Assembly (NCBI GenBank): GCA_905183005.1
Contig: CAJJDO010000015.1
Coordinates: 136,587 to 200,586, forward strand
Origin: Paramecium pentaurelia
Taxonomy: Eukaryota; Ciliophora; Oligohymenophorea; Peniculida; Parameciidae
Reading direction: 5' to 3'
Length of the DNA: 64,000 nt
In this document: positions 48,177 to 59,837 of the stretch, piece after piece
Layout of the letters: every line of letters begins with the position of its first letter
Position numbering within the stretch: position 1 is the stretch's first letter
Notes under the pieces: generated by a model
What the model was told of the DNA's origin: nothing
Database searches by the model: none
What the model saw: only the letters and a program-made list of their open reading frames with translations
Program-made: the position numbers and the translations under genes

Positions 48177-49772
48177 TCAATTATCATCTAATCGAAGAAT
48201 AATTTTCCTACAAATTGGACAATTTTTTTAAACATTTATCCATGATTCTAAGCATTATTGATGAAATGAATGTTAACAAGGAGTTACCATAATTTAGCAT
48301 ATTAATGATTTTTCTAAGGGTTTATCATCTGTATCAATAGGGTTTAAATAAAGATGATTCAAGCAAATTGGGCATTCCATTTCATTATTAACTTTTACTT
48401 TTTATAAAAATTAAAATTTTTTAGGTTTTAAACATTTTGGAATTAAACATCTTGAACCGTATTTGCTTTGCAATATTATAAGTAATAAAGAAAAAAAATA
48501 TATAGCTATAAATTCTCCAACAAATAAGTAATCTGGTTTCAAACCCAATACATTAACTGGACAACTTCTTAAGTATAACTATGATTAAGTATAAGTTTAC
48601 ATAAAAAAAAAACTTAGATGATAATAATCCAAAAATATAAATTTTATTAAACTGATATTTATTTCCTTATCTTAAATTATGAATGATTTATGGATAAAGA
48701 ATAAATGCCTAAGTGAACATGTAATAAAAGGACTATCCAAATATATTAAATAATATCATATTCACAATCGTAGTAATCCCTAATATATATAATTATTTAA
48801 AATACATATAATTAAATACATAATAACTAATTTTTTTTTATATTCTCTTCTCTCTACAAAAGCATTCTATAATCTTTGTGACCAAACTAATCCAAAAATG
48901 GCTTAATTCTTGAATATTTGTAAAAATTAAATAAAGGTAGGCAAAATAAATAAATAGTAATTGTACTTAAATATAAATTTATATTTATACAAAATTTTGG
49001 AAAAGTATTTCCACAAATAAATAGAATAAGCTTAATCCTTGAAAAAGAGAAAAAAATAATGTTAATCTAGACATCTAAATAAAATAAATGCTTAAAATTT
49101 ACTTATTCAACTTCTATTAATCTGTATTTTAGTTAATCTAGTAATTATTTAGAGAGTAAATATTATACTGTTAATATCATTGTTGCCATCATGCAAAAGA
49201 TAAGATTATTGATAAAAGAGAAATCATAAACTCTTTTTACATTGAAACTCATATCTATTTAACAATGTAAAAACGTTGGATTAGATTTTAAATCAACATC
49301 TATTTAAAGCTGATTAAGATCTAGATTTTCTAACTTCTAATTTAATTTGACTATGTATGTGCCATTACAGAAAGATTCAATCCAAGGTTATGATCTTGAA
49401 TAACTTCCTTCTAATAATAATTTAGATTCTCCTATCCAGGCTCTAAATTATAGATTAAAAGTATTACTATGAACTTTCAGAATAATTGGTAAGTAGAAAT
49501 TCACCATATACATGCTTATCTTCATAATATTTGGGATTTAGAGCAACAAATTAAATTGAATTACCTACAAATTTTACCTTTATCATTCCAGAATCTAAGG
49601 TTAAATAATTAAATTAGTAAATTGATGGATTATTTGACCACCATTTGCCTGAAAATAATTCCTTATTTAATAACAACATCAATTATTCAGTAGAATTAAC
49701 ATTCTAAAGGTTTACTTAGGGTAAATATAAAAGCAAGAAGTAAAGCGATATAAATTTCTACAATAATTCCAT
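48177..49772 (-). CDS. Tul1/FLY-type multispanning membrane RING-H2 ubiquitin ligase
   Basis: Golgi/endosome E3 ligase of the Tul1/DSC1/FLY type, which marks membrane proteins for sorting. A signal sequence (FISLYFLLLYLPQV) precedes a lumenal domain (contains LFSGKWWSNNPSIYQFNYL). Further hydrophobic spans lead to the family hallmark SFYYMFTQAFILYPQIIHNL followed by RQGN, then (after a 22-nt intron) YLRSCPVNVLGLKPDYLFVG, a hydrophobic span with LLLIILQSKYGSRCLIPK, and the C-terminal RING-H2: MECPICLNHLY ... MVTPCQHSFHQQCLESWI ... NCPICRK. All eight ligands are present. The stop lies only a few residues after the RING, as in the family. Introns in the middle (around 48760-49100 and 49320-49470) are not all placed. 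It converges on the lipase gene. Confidence 0.85.
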
Positions 49773-49843
49773 ATTAATAATTAAAAAATTAATTAAATAA
49801 AAATGAGAATTATTATATAAAAATATAGCAAATGAATTAGATA

Positions 49844-51683
49844 TCAATATTTTTGATAAAGCAATACATAGGCTGATCTATCAGATAATTATTTTCCATT
49901 AATTTTTGATACAGTTTCATCATCAAATAAATACCAATTATCATATCTTTCAGCATAGGCCTTATAATGTCCACCATTAATCTAACCCATATGGGTTATA
50001 AGTGCTTTAAGTTTATATTTAGTTTGCAACCCTTTAGAACAAAATCTATTATAAATTTAATTTTTACTCTTAAATATCTAATTTTTCAGTGTAAGAAATA
50101 GAATCATTAATTTTTTAAGATGTTGGAAAAGTAGTAAATCTTTTAAATTAAATTATTAAATATTGAGGAGTCTAACTTATAAACATCTTTCTTTTAACTG
50201 ATTTATTGGTTTTTTTACACTTGTCACATTTCCAAGTATCATTAATAACTTCCTCTCTATAATATGATTTTAGACAGTCTATCAAATCAATTCCAGTATA
50301 TGATTTACTTAAAATTTTATAAAATATTACCTAATTGGCAAAGACAAATCCCATATAGGATCATATCCTTCACAAACTTAATTACATGATTTACAGAAGG
50401 ATTAACTTGTTGATTAACCTGCAAAAATGACATCAATAATATCTTAATTTTTGGATGTATAATCACTCCAAGCTTATTCAGCTGAATTGAATTCTTATTT
50501 GTTTTTGTATTTGCCAACAAGTTCTTCTTATATTTTACCCAAAAAGAACAAAAGAAATTCATGACTATCTTATTATTAATTAAATTGGAATTTTCCAGAA
50601 CAAGTTTCCCAAACACTCTAGGCTGCAATTGCAGAAAAAGATCCTGTTCTTTTAATCTAAGTAAATTAATTTAAAACTAAATATAATACCGTTCTTAATA
50701 ACTCTTAATATGCAGTTAAATATTTTTATCCATATTTTGGTTGAATAGCTAAAATACCCTCAGAAAGAGAGTCAATACTCAAAAGAACTTATAAGGCTGA
50801 ATTTAAATAGCAATAATATCTTGGATTTCTCAATCCAATAATTGGTAATTAACCTGAAGAAATAGATGGTCTTTTTTATTCCTAATATCCTTTTCTATAA
50901 TTTTAAGCACTATCATTTCTTGGTTGTGGCTCTATAATTTATGATGTTTATCTATCAACTGATTTTGGGGTTGTCATAACTGATACAGTTTAATTCATTG
51001 GTTTGTATTGAATAAATCTTGAATTTGTTTGTGTTTATATCATGGATTGTGGTTGTTTTGGAGGCTTAGAATAAGTATTAGAAAGACTAGTAGGTTAAGC
51101 TTAAGATTCTCGTTTAGGAGGAGGCATAATTTTGACTTCTGGACCTCCACCATACATTTGCATTACGAAGTTCCAAGCTGGTTCATTTAAGACCACATAG
51201 TCTTTATCTTATTGTAAACCACTTCTTATTTATTGATTGGGTCCTAGTAGGTTTTAGTTGTTTATTGATCTAATTTCAGTTTTTTTTCCTTTTAGATGAT
51301 TGGTATAATTAACTGCCCATTTAAATTCAAGTGCAAACTACTATTGCATATTTTCTTTATTTATCAACTAGGTGATGTAATCATGTTCACATTCAACACT
51401 AAGAACTTAGGATTTAAATACCTTTTTTCATATAAACCACGATTACGCAAGTCGTTAATATTTTATATTTGCTTCAGCATTTCCTAATTTGAATTAATTT
51501 TAATAAAAACTTAGTCAATAGGTTTTGTAGGGGCAGGTGGTGGAACATACACTTTTTAGGATTCCTCTTCCTTCTTAATAGAATGTGTGTCGGAATTCGT
51601 GGATGGCTCCTCTGGCTTGGCACTCTTCCTAAAATTCCAAAAAACTACTTCGATTTCTTCTTTTTTGAACCGCAGCAGAACAT
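49844..51683 (-). CDS. DUSP-domain ubiquitin-specific protease (USP)
   Basis: Cysteine protease that removes ubiquitin. The N-terminus is short and basic (MFCCGSKKKK; a 20-nt intron follows). A DUSP-like domain ends in KDYVVLNEPAWNFVMQMYGG, then comes a Pro/Ser/Gln-rich linker. The USP core opens with GLRNPRYYCYLNSALQVLL; the Cys codon is at 50812-50810. It closes with YKLKALITHMGQINGGHYKA, WYLFDDETVSKI and SDRSAYVLLYQKY, so the catalytic His of GGHY and the following Asp strand are present. The usual GNT before the Cys is replaced by RYY, which removes the common Asn of the oxyanion hole. About 590 residues. Contrast with the USP-like gene at 25-27 kb, which has lost its active site. Confidence 0.87.
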
Positions 51684-52523
51684 TATAATATATAATAATA
51701 TTTATTTATATTTATAAAATCCTCTTTCTAATTCACCTTCCAATCTATAGTTTGATCAATAATTAATGAAATTTATCAATTTTAAATCAAAGAATAAAAC
51801 TTGGTTTTCTTTTTTTTGCTTGACTTTTTAATCAATCACCTTCAAATTCTTTAAATAGATAATCATCTAACAAATTGTATTAATATTTAAATGATGTAGT
51901 TATTAAATTTAAGTAATTTTATCTCAATTTCTATTATAAAATAGAAGTATCCAATTCATTATAGAAGATTCTTATTAATTCTTATGTAAGAATAAAAGAT
52001 TACAATTAAAACTATTGTATATTCTTAAATTATCTTTGAGAATATAAAAGAAGGAATAAACCAAAAATAAAATTAACAAAATATCAACTCATATGAATCA
52101 TTAAAAATCATACTATCGACTTAATAGATTGTTATTTTATTTTGCAATTCTTAAATAATAAATGATGAATATATTAATCAATTTTTAAGTTTATGTTTAA
52201 ATTAAATATACACTAATTTGAATATATATTCTTAACCTATTTATTTTGATAATAAGAAATAAAATCTAATAATTTTTTATATCTTCCTTCCTATATGTTT
52301 TTTAATAAATTTCTTAATTCAATATTTTTGATTTCAAAATTGATTTGTTTTTATATATTTACTAAATAATTAAATATTCATTAACAAAATAGTTTTGATT
52401 TTTAGTAATTTTTTAATATAAGATGTAATGTAATATGACTAAAAATCTTTAAGAATAAATTCTAAGTGATTTGATAAATGAATTGATCAAATAGTTAAGT
52501 ATAATAATTTTAATTAAAAATAA
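51684..52523. other. long intergenic region
   Basis: An 840-bp AT-rich spacer between divergent genes. I found no supported gene and no clear repeats; it must hold the promoters of the USP gene (-) and the gene at 52524 (+). Confidence 0.6.
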
Positions 52524-53748
52524 ATGAGTACATTGGCAATTTCAAGATGCCCAATAGTTGTTCGTCATGATTTCCCAGATGAAATGGCGAATTATATTGA
52601 TGAAAAGATGGATGAAGGACAATATAAAAAAAGGTTTCGATATGATCGTCCTGACAAGGTATGATCATATATAAGGGTTACTAGAAAAAAAGTAAACAAA
52701 CAAAATCGATTCTTAATATGAATTCACAAGAGATCTTTCAAAAAATAGTAATGGGAAAGAAAGAACCAAAAGAAGAAAGGTTTCGTATCAAACCGAAATA
52801 AAAAATTAATACAACTGCGTTGCATGCAGCACTATTAAAAGTGAAGAAATAAAAAGAAGAGCTTGACATTTGTTTAGCTGTATTATAGAATTGTATTATT
52901 AGATAGCAGATAAAGCTAAATAATGTGTAAATGAGAATGATATTTGTATGTTAGCAAATGAAGGAGCAGTTCGATTTATAATGTCTTAAAATCTAGATAT
53001 TGATGAAGCTGCATTATTAAGGACTAAGAAAGGGAACACTTTCCATCCTAAACCTAAGAAATCATAGTCTGTAAAATAGGTAGTAATGGATGAACCAGAG
53101 AATTTATTATCTGTAGAAGGTAGATCATACAACATGGCTGTTTCAACATCACTTTGTAAACATAGACCAACTTCTGCATTTTCAACTATGAGACCTGTTT
53201 CTTCAACGAAAAATTATTCTGAAAAAGGAATATCAGAACATTTGCTCTAATAATATGCTGATTTCAGAAATTAACTTTTTGAGAAATTAGTAGATAATAA
53301 TGAAAATTAAAATGAAGAAGTGTAAATAAATGTTGGATATCCATAATATTTAACACCTGCTGTAGGTATGAAGGGTAGTAGAGTTCCTCCTGGATTTCTA
53401 CCAAAAGGATTAAAACGAATTCATAGTGCAGCTGCTACTCAAAATATAGAATTCAGACCTTTCATAAATCCAGGAGAAATGTTATTTAATGAATAATAGC
53501 ATATATCTGCTAAGAGACCATAAACGGCTATGATTAGTAAGATTTAATCAACAAGTAGATTGAATGATCATTTGAAAGTGATAGAAGAAGTTAGACATTA
53601 AGAAGATGTAAGAATATTTGATGTATGAAAATATTAGTTGAGTCAATTAAAAATGTCACTAGATTAATCATTTAGAGAATAATAACAAACTTTGAATGTT
53701 ACAGGTAAAAAAAGAATCTAAAGTGCCTATCCAAAAACTAGAATTTGA
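52524..53748 (+). CDS. probable ciliary protein with RPxSA-type motifs, possible 15-nt intron
   Basis: Introns of 26 nt (near 52657) and 23 nt (near 52880) are needed. The N-terminus reads STLAISRCPIVVRHDF then DEKMDEGQYKKRFRYDRPDK, the middle has LLKVKKQKEELDICL and ENDICMLANEGAVRFIMSQN, and the end has repeated basic motifs with RPTSAF, RIHSAAA, KRPQTA and KRIQSAYP, as found in several axonemal and microtubule-associated proteins. The frame meets TGA at 53626-53628 (351 residues). Removing 15 nt (53623-53637, GTA...TAG) continues the same frame to TGA 53746-53748 and adds another RIQSAYPK motif, for 386 residues. I favour the longer form but cannot prove it. Confidence 0.65.
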
Positions 53749-53766
53749 TTATAATAAATATTTAGA

Positions 53767-54267
53767 ATGATTTAAAAACCATTTCTTTATGTTACAAATC
53801 CTGAGACTTTCTTAATATACAAATATCAATATTAAGATGGAAAATATAAAAAGATTGGACCACATATTCCATACGAATTTGAATTAATGAATGTTAGATA
53901 ATAATAATAATATCGATAATGGAAAGCCTTAAAATTTATGATGTGGAGTATATTCAATAAAGATAAGATTTAAAATCCTATTGATTTTCGAATAATTCTA
54001 TGCAGATTAATGGATCTAAATACAAATGTACTCTTGGCTATTGTTAGTACTTTTGGATTGAGATATTTCCTTCTAAAATTACAATCTCCATTTATGGATT
54101 ATTATTTTGAAGATAGACTAATAACATTTCCAAAATTCAAAAAGTAATCAATTGCTATATTTTATAGAGGTTTGGCTTATTCTTACTTTGTTTTTGCATT
54201 GTATTTTGGAGTCAAAAGTGTAATCAATTAGGAACATATATTTGATTTAAGTTTAGAGTATGAGTGA
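53767..54267 (+). CDS. small protein with hydrophobic segments, unknown
   Basis: Intronless 166-residue frame, ATG 53767 to TGA 54265-54267. The N-terminal half is polar (contains FLYVTNPETFLIYKYQYQDG). Hydrophobic or amphipathic stretches follow (NVLLAIVSTFGLRYFLLKL and GLAYSYFVFALYFGVKSVI), which could be two membrane spans. No known motif. It sits 18 bp after the preceding gene and 24 bp before the next, on the same strand, which is close even for this genome. Confidence 0.65.
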
Positions 54268-54291
54268 TTATTATTATAACATTTCTGTTAA

Positions 54292-55408
54292 ATGAGAGTT
54301 GCAGTTGCACCATTATAAATCTCAAGATCATTGCCTCCAGTTCCATTGCCAGTAATGGCAACACCAGTAATGGTTGATAGAGGTACTAAATCTATAGATC
54401 TTTCATAGTCGTTAACATACATCATTCATAAGTATTTCACACAGATTCACCATTAAAATAATAAAGTGAGCAAAAATTGAAATAATTGGAATCAAGAGTG
54501 CAAAATCTAGAAACTTAATCTCCCAATAAGGGGAAAGTGGAAAAGTTACTTGAAGAAAATGAAAAATTATTGCAGTTGGTTCGTGAGAAGACTGAACATG
54601 CTTCAAAATATAAAGGAGAATTACTTACTGCCAAAAAGGAAATCACTAAGTATACTTATTATCTATCTTATAAGGTTAAAGAAAGTCCTTGATTTGAAGG
54701 AAGAAGCATTAACGGATATGAGATTAAAAAGTTAGAGTAGAAGTGTATCAAGGGCTAGTGAAAGAAAGGCTGAATAGATTATGTAAGAGAAACAACTTCT
54801 AGAATAACAATATGCACGTGAAAAACAATTTATGCAAAATCAAATAAATTAACTAAAAGAAGTCATAGAATCATAATCCTCTTAAAACCAATCTCTCTAA
54901 AATATAGATTATCAATAGTAATATTTATTTAACCCTAACCAATAAATTGAGTTATTTGGTCAATAACCATCGTAATCAGGTTAAATTATAAAAGGTAGTT
55001 AAAAAAGCATAAAGAAGCCATAATCAACTAATTAAATCTAATATGAAGTTCCTGAATATACTAATTCTTAATTAAGGAAACCTTAAGCTTAAGATCCTCT
55101 TAGAAAACTATCTTCAGCATTTTAGGATAAGGATTAAAAATAAATATCCCCTATAAGAAATGATTAAGCCTTAGATCAGCCTTAAGGATCAGCGTAACAT
55201 TCTAAGCGTTAATCATATATGCAATCAGACTATCAAAGATAAAACATCATACCAAATGAAGTAGATGGAAATACTTAAGATTAAAGAGCTATTAGAAAAG
55301 ATCAATAAAGACAATAATCTTATAAATAACCTGAGTAAGTTTAAAGAAAATCTATATCTCCACCATATGAACAATAATAACAATAATACTAATAATAATA
55401 ATAATAAC

Positions 55409-55440
<32 letters not shown>

Positions 55441-58244
55441 TAATACTAATAATAAGATTAACTTAATTCTGTCAGATAAAATTAAAGATAATAGTCATAT
55501 AAATAAGGGGATGTTTAACGAAAATCAATTTCTCCTACTTAAGAGGAGCCTATCTTTGAATTAAGAGGTGGTATTCGTGAAGAACATTAAAGATAACCAT
55601 CATATGTATAAAATGTTCCAGTATCAGAATAATAACGAAATACTCATAGAAAATAGTCTAGTACTGTGGAATAGTTTTAAATTTAAATCAACTAATTGAA
55701 TGATGAATTATTATAGGCTAGACATTTAGAAGATGAATTGAAATCATAAATCAACTCATTAAATTAATAACTTTAGGAACATAAATTAATGGTTGATAAT
55801 TTGTAATAAGATAAGAAAAAATAATAAGAATAGATTGCTAAATATAAATAGGATCTATAAAATTAAAATTAAGAATTACAAAAATAATTATCAAATAATA
55901 AAGATTTATAATTATAACTTCAAAAGTTATAACGTAATGTTGAAGCTTAAAATAAATTGTAAGATCAAAAGCTTTAAGAAAATTTACGAAATCAATAATT
56001 TTTAGAAAAGTAATTACAAGAATCTCATTAAATAATAGAGAAGCTTGAATAAGAAAATTAAAGTATTACTCATAATTTTGAATAAGAGAAAGATGATTTA
56101 ATAAAAGAGTATGAAGATTAATTAGAATAAAAGTAATAGGAACTTATAGAATTGAATTAGTCTGCTCTTTTGGAAAAAACATCTAAAGTTGAATTTGAAA
56201 TTCAATTAAATTAACTTAAATCAAAAGAAGCTAATTTCAATTCTGAAATTGATAAAATACGCAAATAGAAGGATTTAATGAAAGCATAATTAGAAGAAAC
56301 TCAAAAAAGTCTTAATTAAGCCAAACTTTAGATTAGTCAAATAGAATCAGAACATACAGCATAAGTTGAATTAAGAGAACAATTAGAAAATAATTATGCT
56401 ATTTTATAAAAGGAATATGGTGAATTTAAAGAGAATTCAATATCTTAATTTAATAGCAAAATGAATAGTTATTAATAAAAGGCTTAATTGGAGTATGACA
56501 AATTAAAAAAATAGAGTTTATAATAATAATCAGAATTAGAGAAATTATATCTAGAAAAATCAGAATTAGAATAGGAATTAAATAATACACAATAGGATTT
56601 GGGACATTAATATTAAGAAGTAACCTAGTAGTTATAAACTGCAAAATAAACAATAAATGAATAAAAAAAGTAAATAAAGTAATTAGGATAATAGAATTAA
56701 TAATTAAGTCAGGATCATTAAGAATTATCAGTACATTATTAATAATAAGAAAATGAATTAAATTAAATTAAATAGGAATTATAAACTCAATAAGATCAAT
56801 GTTAATCACTTCGATTTGATATTTCTAGAATTTAGATGGATAAGGCATAATTAGAATCAGCTAATAAATAATAAAGATAGATGGATTAATTGATGTTAGA
56901 GAATGATTCTATTTTACATACAAATGAACAATTATAAACTGATCGTAATTAATTAGCTGATACTCTTTAATAAAAGGAGAGTGAAATTGGAAGACAGAAA
57001 AAAAAAATAGATTAATTAAAATAATTAAATTAATAAAATGTAGAATAAATTAAGAAATTACAATCAGAATTATCAGAAAAAGAAATAGTAGCTGAAAAAT
57101 GTTAAAGTGAATTCAATAATTTTTAAAGAGAACTTTAAATATTGAGAAAGGAGAATGAGAGATTGTCAGCAGATACTTAAAAATATGTTGAATAACTTGA
57201 ATAAGAGAAAATTAATTCAGGAAAGAAACTTGATCATTTGTAATCTTAATTGTAGTAATAAATTCTATAGAGAGATTAAGAATATGAAGATTTGGATAAA
57301 TCAAGTAGATCAGCCTTTGTTGAATTATAATCTAGAAAGTAAGAAGCTGCTTAATAATAAAGAAGATTAGAATAATAGAATGATCTTATTAAATAATTGA
57401 GTGAATAATTAGAAAAGGTTTCTTTATAACATAAAAATTTATTAAATGATTCATAATTGAATAAATAATAACATGAGTAATAATAATAAGAATTTGAATT
57501 CACTATCAAAGATTTATAAGCTAATCTATAAAAACAATAATATGTTTAGGATGAATTATAAAAAGAAATTCAAAAATAAAAATTATAAGAAGCCAAATAA
57601 AAAGAAGCTTATGAAGTGGAAAAAGAAAAAATGAATTAAATGATGTTAAAGTTGGAAGAAAAGTTGGAGTAACACAAAACTGATACAGCAGCTGATTTAT
57701 AAGAATATGAAATATTTAAATAGACAAATTCATAATTAAATGGAGAATTAGAAAGAGTTAGAGGAGAAAATGCTGATTTACATGAAATAGTTATATAACT
57801 TTAAAAAGAAAATGTTTCATTAAGAGATCATCATTAATAAATGATTTCTCAAATTGAAGAAAATCATCAGGCAACTGAAAGGTTGAGAACTCTATGTTAA
57901 TAATATGAATAAGAAATCATTTTGTTAAGGAGATAGGTAAATATTCTTATATTTATATATTTTAGCCTGATTATGGACTATATGAATAACCAAAGGCAGG
58001 TTTTATTAAAACAAAGAATAGTAAGAGAATAGAGGAGATGGAGAGAGAGAACATAATTTAATAAAAAGAGATTTAAAGACTAAAATCAGTAATTGATGAA
58101 ATCTAGAATAATTAAAATTATAATTCAACACCTACTCCAGAGAGGAAATAATTAAATTAGTAGTAAAGTTTATCTTAAAAAAAACATTTGTTTGAACAAA
58201 AGCCTAAATCAATTGATAATACAATAAGGAAATAATTATAATGA
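54292..58244 (+). CDS. very long coiled-coil protein with poly-Gln tract
   Basis: About 1,290 residues. Introns used include 25 nt near 54650 and 29 nt near 57934; one or more near 54420 are unresolved. The N-terminus is Pro/Ser-rich. Coiled coil begins at KVEKLLEENEKLLQLVREKT. A basic, Gln/Pro/Ser-rich linker (54900-55650) holds a Gln run at about 55369-55458 in which CAA and TAA codons mix, interrupted only by Tyr, and repeated QRKSISPP/T sites. From about 55680 to 57950 there is one almost unbroken heptad-rich coiled coil. The tail after the last intron is short and polar (ends with IDNTIRKQLQ). Such proteins build cytoskeletal or striated-fibre structures in ciliates; this assignment is inference. 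Confidence 0.78.
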
Positions 58245-58625
58245 AATACTATGCATTTTTATATATTTAAAATTAAATTACTTACTATTGATTTAGATAA
58301 TTGCTGTAAATTATCAGTTTGAAAATTATATTCTTTTTGGATCATCTAATTAATTTTTATTTTTGATCCTCTCTGACTAGATATTGATTTTATATTTGAT
58401 TTAGAATATACATTTAGGCTTTTTTTATATAAAACAAAGAAAATTAATATATCATCCGCTTCTAATAATATTTACTACGAGCTTTATTTAAGAATTTTCT
58501 AAGCTAAATTTAGCAATAAATTTGTTTCTAAGAGATTGGTAATATTTATATAAGTTATCAAATATTAGAATAATTGTCAAAACTTAATTTCAAATTTGAT
58601 AGTTATATTTAAATAATAAATATTT
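58245..58625. other. intergenic region with weak minus-strand coding signal
   Basis: A 381-bp spacer. The minus strand reads in a protein-like way in two frames (NLYKYYQSLRNKFIAKFSLE, and SKSNIKSISSQRGSKIKINQ), which might be joined by a short intron, but no ATG was found. It could be a small gene or a remnant. Confidence 0.35.
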
Positions 58626-59131
58626 ATGGATAAAGTTAATGCTGAGGAAGAGGGATTAATTAATAGAAAGTAAAATAAAGAGTTTTCTGCCTGTAAAAAT
58701 TACATTCCAGTTATTGTTGAACCATACCCTTAAACAAAATTGAAAAAGATTGATGATAATAAGTAATCATGATTGAAATTTGAATTAAGATGGTTGTTTA
58801 ATAAGGATTCTACTTTATATCCTGTAATGTATAAAATTCATGAGACTTTAAACGGAGCTAAAAACATGTACTTTTATGTGAAAAGGTAAAATGGACGATA
58901 TGCATTGCTTAAGCATGGTATTGTTATTTTTTGATAAATTTAGAAAATAAGTTATAGTTAGTTTTCAAAAAGTATAAATCAAATGATGGATTTTTGCATG
59001 TTTATTATCACAATGATATGATCAATAGAAGCAAATTATTAGATTATTGCTTTTATTTTGCTTAGATTGTAATTGCATTTTATTTGGTCTTATTTATATA
59101 TGGATATTTAAAGATGCATGAATACATATGA
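58626..59131 (+). CDS. Atg8/GABARAP-like ubiquitin-fold protein with C-terminal transmembrane anchor
   Basis: Introns of 27 nt (58763-58789, AAG acceptor) and 26 nt (near 58919) give 150 residues. The body follows the Atg8 plan: acidic/basic N-terminus, NYIPVIVEPYPQTKLKKIDD (Atg8: R-IPVIVE-x-DKKK), WLFNKDSTLYPVMYKIHETL (L-P-x-D-x-T-x-x-x-F-x-x-x-I), then KNMYFYVKRQNG (the A-x-F-x-F-V-N strand), and KYKSNDGFLHVYYHND (DGFLYVxYSGE). Atg8 normally ends at a glycine soon after this and is lipidated there. Here there is no such Gly; a hydrophobic helix follows (CFYFAQIVIAFYLVLFIYGY) and a short tail. This suggests permanent membrane insertion instead of lipidation. The family match is by eye and divergent, and the 5' intron decides the join in the middle. 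Confidence 0.65.
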
Positions 59132-59837
59132 TTTATATTTAAATTAGTATATATTAAACTACGATATTGTTTCATCAATAATTATCTTTTTAACTTTTGT
59201 TTCTCTTAATACATAACTTAATTTGATTGAATTTAAATAAAATAAATCAATCAACTTGTTATCAAGATTATGAGAATGTTATATTTTTATTTAAGATAGG
59301 ATTTAATAAGATTTAAATATGTTATTAATTTTAATAAAATATGATATTAAAAATTAGGATTCAAAAGAAAGTATTGTTGTATTCCTAAGTTTGGATCTAT
59401 TTTTAATTTTACATGGTTTAGTGTTGCTATGAAATTATGAATTAAAATTTATAAATAATTGATTGTATATTGAATATATATTATTAATCTTTAAAAAGTT
59501 AATTAATTAAATAAATGGAACCTCTACAACAAAAGTTAATATTTATTTAAAAAAATTTGAATTTAAACCATTATAGTTATATACTTTATAAATGATTTTG
59601 ATTTTTTGATATATTTATTACATTCATTTTTTTAAATATACTAGAATTCTGGAAGTTTTAAGAGATGATCCATCATATTTCCTTATTTACTAAATAAAAT
59701 AAATCAATTATTAAAGTGATTCTTGGTTTATTAAATCTTATTAACTTAAATAAATTTAATATTCTCAAATAAAAATATTATATATTATTAAATCTACTTT
59801 ATTAAATTATATATAGTAAAATTCAAAGAAGCATAAA
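59132..59837. other. intergenic region with possible relic coding
   Basis: A 706-bp spacer. On the minus strand a frame between about 59150 and 59450 has KLSYVLRETKVKKIIIDE and similar protein-like pieces, but no joined structure, start or family. It is likely a decayed gene or chance. Confidence 0.4.

Noticed and set aside
50317..50628. Minus-strand ORF of 103 codons starting with MQPRVFGKLV
   Set aside because: It lies in the USP gene but in a different frame from the catalytic-domain sequence around it. The USP frame and introns explain the region.
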